Shown here: piece after piece, positions 6,016 to 7,200 of the stretch
Numbering within the stretch: the stretch's first letter is position 1
How the letters are laid out: each line of letters starts with the position of its first letter
DNA from: Chloroflexota bacterium
GTDB taxonomy: Bacteria > Chloroflexota > Dehalococcoidia > Lucifugimonadales > Lucifugimonadaceae
Direction of reading: 5' to 3'
Assembly: GCA_002730795.1 (NCBI GenBank)
Contig: PCAX01000074.1
Span: forward strand, 1-7,200
DNA length: 7,200 nt
The notes under the pieces: generated by a model
What the model was told of the DNA's origin: nothing
Databases searched by the model: none
Seen by the model: the letters and a program-made list of their open reading frames with translations, nothing else
Made by a program: the position numbers and the translations under genes

Positions 6016-7200
6016 ATGTCGAATTGTAAAGTCTACATAGAGACTCATGGTTGTAAGTTAAACATGGCAGATAGCCAATCCATGTCAAGCGAATTTGAAG
6101 GGAGAGGCTTTACAGTATCAGACCAAATAAACAGTCCGGATGTGTACATACTAAACTCCTGTACAGTGACTAGTATGGCGGATAAAAAAGCGAGAAAATC
6201 TTTAAATTCGGCCAAAAAGAGATGGCCCAACGCTTTGATTGTTGCCACAGGGTGTTATGCCGAAAGAGCTGATAGAGAATTGAGTGAAATGGGTAGCGTT
6301 GATTTGGTTGTAAGGGGAACTAACAAAAGTGAAATAGTTTCATCCGTCGTGGAATATATTGGCGATTACGAATATTTGGATACCCAAAACGAAGGGAATG
6401 TCATAGGTAATCTACTTGGACGGACCCGTGCATCAATTAAGATACAAGAGGGCTGCGACCAGGTCTGTTCCTACTGTATAGTTCCTAAAGTACGTGGTAG
6501 GGAACGCAGTGTTCCTGTGATAAAAATACTTGAATCAATTATTCGGCTATCTAATTTAGGGGTAAAAGAAGTAATCCTTACCGGAACCCAATTGGGTAGT
6601 TATGGGTTCGAAACAACCGATATGTCGCTCGCTAAATTAATTGAGGCGATCTTAAAAGAAACCGACATCCAAAGACTTAGAGTTTCATCGATCCAACCTC
6701 AAGAACTAACTGGTGGTTTATTAAATATTTGGCATACCAACAACCGATTGTGTAAACATTTCCATTTGCCACTACAGAGTGGTAGTAACAAAATACTTAA
6801 AAATATGCGACGCAGGTATACTTCAGATATGTTTTTACGGTCTGTTGAACGTATCAGAAATTTAATATCTGATGCCTCGATTACGACGGATGTAATTACT
6901 GGATTTCCTGGCGAAACCGAAGAAGATCATAATGCCAGTTTTAGCGTATTAGAAAGAGCCAGATTAGCCGATGCCCATGTTTTTCGGTATTCTGACAGAC
7001 CTGGAACTACTTCTTTCCATATGCAAGAAAAAGTGCATGGGAACCTCATCAACCAACGAGCTTTTGAACTGAGAAAAATAACTTTACAAAATGCAAAACG
7101 TCACATGTCCTCTTTCATAGGTGATAGTAGACCAGTTCTTTGGGAAGATAATCACGGGAAATCCGGTTTGACAGATAACTATATTCGCGTCAAAATTGAC
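6016..7200 (+). CDS. mtaB: tRNA (t6A37) methylthiotransferase, MtaB type (3' end outside the window)
   Basis: MtaB enzymes are radical-SAM methylthiotransferases that convert t6A to ms2t6A at position 37 of ANN-decoding tRNAs. 395 codons are in the window and the frame is still open at the right edge. The N-terminal UPF0004 domain has the three cluster cysteines Cys13 (ETHGCKLN), Cys49 (LNSCTVT) and Cys80 (ATGCYAE). The radical-SAM cluster motif is Cys147, Cys151 and Cys154 (EGCDQVCSYC). GTQLGSYG (190-197), HFHLPLQSGS (248-257) and DVITGFPGET (292-301) follow, and a TRAM domain begins near residue 365. The GxxLGxYG motif, SCTVTSMADKKAR and TRASIKIQEGC favour MtaB (YqeV) over MiaB or RimO. The ATG at 6016 starts four codons before the first conserved strand; the leader is A-rich without a Shine-Dalgarno. 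It is divergent from fabF, with no functional link evident. Confidence 0.92.
   Translation, partial: MSNCKVYIETHGCKLNMADSQSMSSEFEGRGFTVSDQINSPDVYILNSCTVTSMADKKARKSLNSAKKRWPNALIVATGCYAERADRELSEMGSVDLVVRGTNKSEIVSSVVEYIGDYEYLDTQNEGNVIGNLLGRTRASIKIQEGCDQVCSYCIVPKVRGRERSVPVIKILESIIRLSNLGVKEVILTGTQLGSYGFETTDMSLAKLIEAILKETDIQRLRVSSIQPQELTGGLLNIWHTNNRLCKHFHLPLQSGSNKILKNMRRRYTSDMFLRSVERIRNLISDASITTDVITGFPGETEEDHNASFSVLERARLADAHVFRYSDRPGTTSFHMQEKVHGNLINQRAFELRKITLQNAKRHMSSFIGDSRPVLWEDNHGKSGLTDNYIRVKID

Noticed and set aside
6045..6248. Minus-strand open frame of 67 codons
   Set aside because: Antisense to the N-terminal UPF0004 domain of the MtaB gene, whose cysteine motifs are all present.

Overview
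The window reads as ordinary chromosomal DNA of an AT-rich bacterium (roughly 40% G+C by eye), densely packed with housekeeping genes. I see no insertion sequence, prophage, CRISPR array, tRNA or rRNA. The best guess for the source is a marine Chloroflexota lineage of the Dehalococcoidia/SAR202 type. This rests on gene style only: Lgt has a Trp-His-Gly start and an LPWGW-containing loop, and a cytidylate-kinase-like protein lies beside a Xer recombinase. The taxonomy is inference and could be wrong.

Layout. Left block, minus strand (1-1805, read right to left): a Xer tyrosine recombinase, then after 15 bp a cytidylate-kinase-like P-loop protein, then after 57 bp the start of a very lysine-rich protein that leaves the window at its left edge. 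A short divergent spacer (1806-1946) separates this block from lgt on the plus strand; a perfect 13-bp dyad lies just before the lgt start codon. lgt meets recJ tail to tail with 5 bp between the stop codons. Right block, minus strand (2861-5806): fabF followed after 12 bp by recJ, probably one transcript. A 209-bp divergent spacer (5807-6015) holds a perfect 10-bp-arm hairpin in the fabF leader and a 13-bp dyad. Plus strand from 6016: an MtaB-type tRNA methylthiotransferase that runs off the right edge at its TRAM domain.

Function. The genes do not form one pathway. They cover chromosome dimer resolution or site-specific recombination (Xer), nucleotide kinase chemistry (Cmk-like), lipoprotein lipidation at the membrane (Lgt), single-strand DNA processing in repair (RecJ), fatty-acid chain elongation (FabF) and tRNA A37 thiomethylation (MtaB). 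Most start sites lack a strong Shine-Dalgarno; fabF has the clearest. Two starts are non-standard or doubtful: TTG for recJ, and GTG versus an internal ATG for the recombinase.

The most notable points are an Lgt whose usual key residues are changed at several positions, the hairpin in the fabF leader, and the small operator-like dyads in both divergent spacers. I found no evidence for a new multi-gene system.
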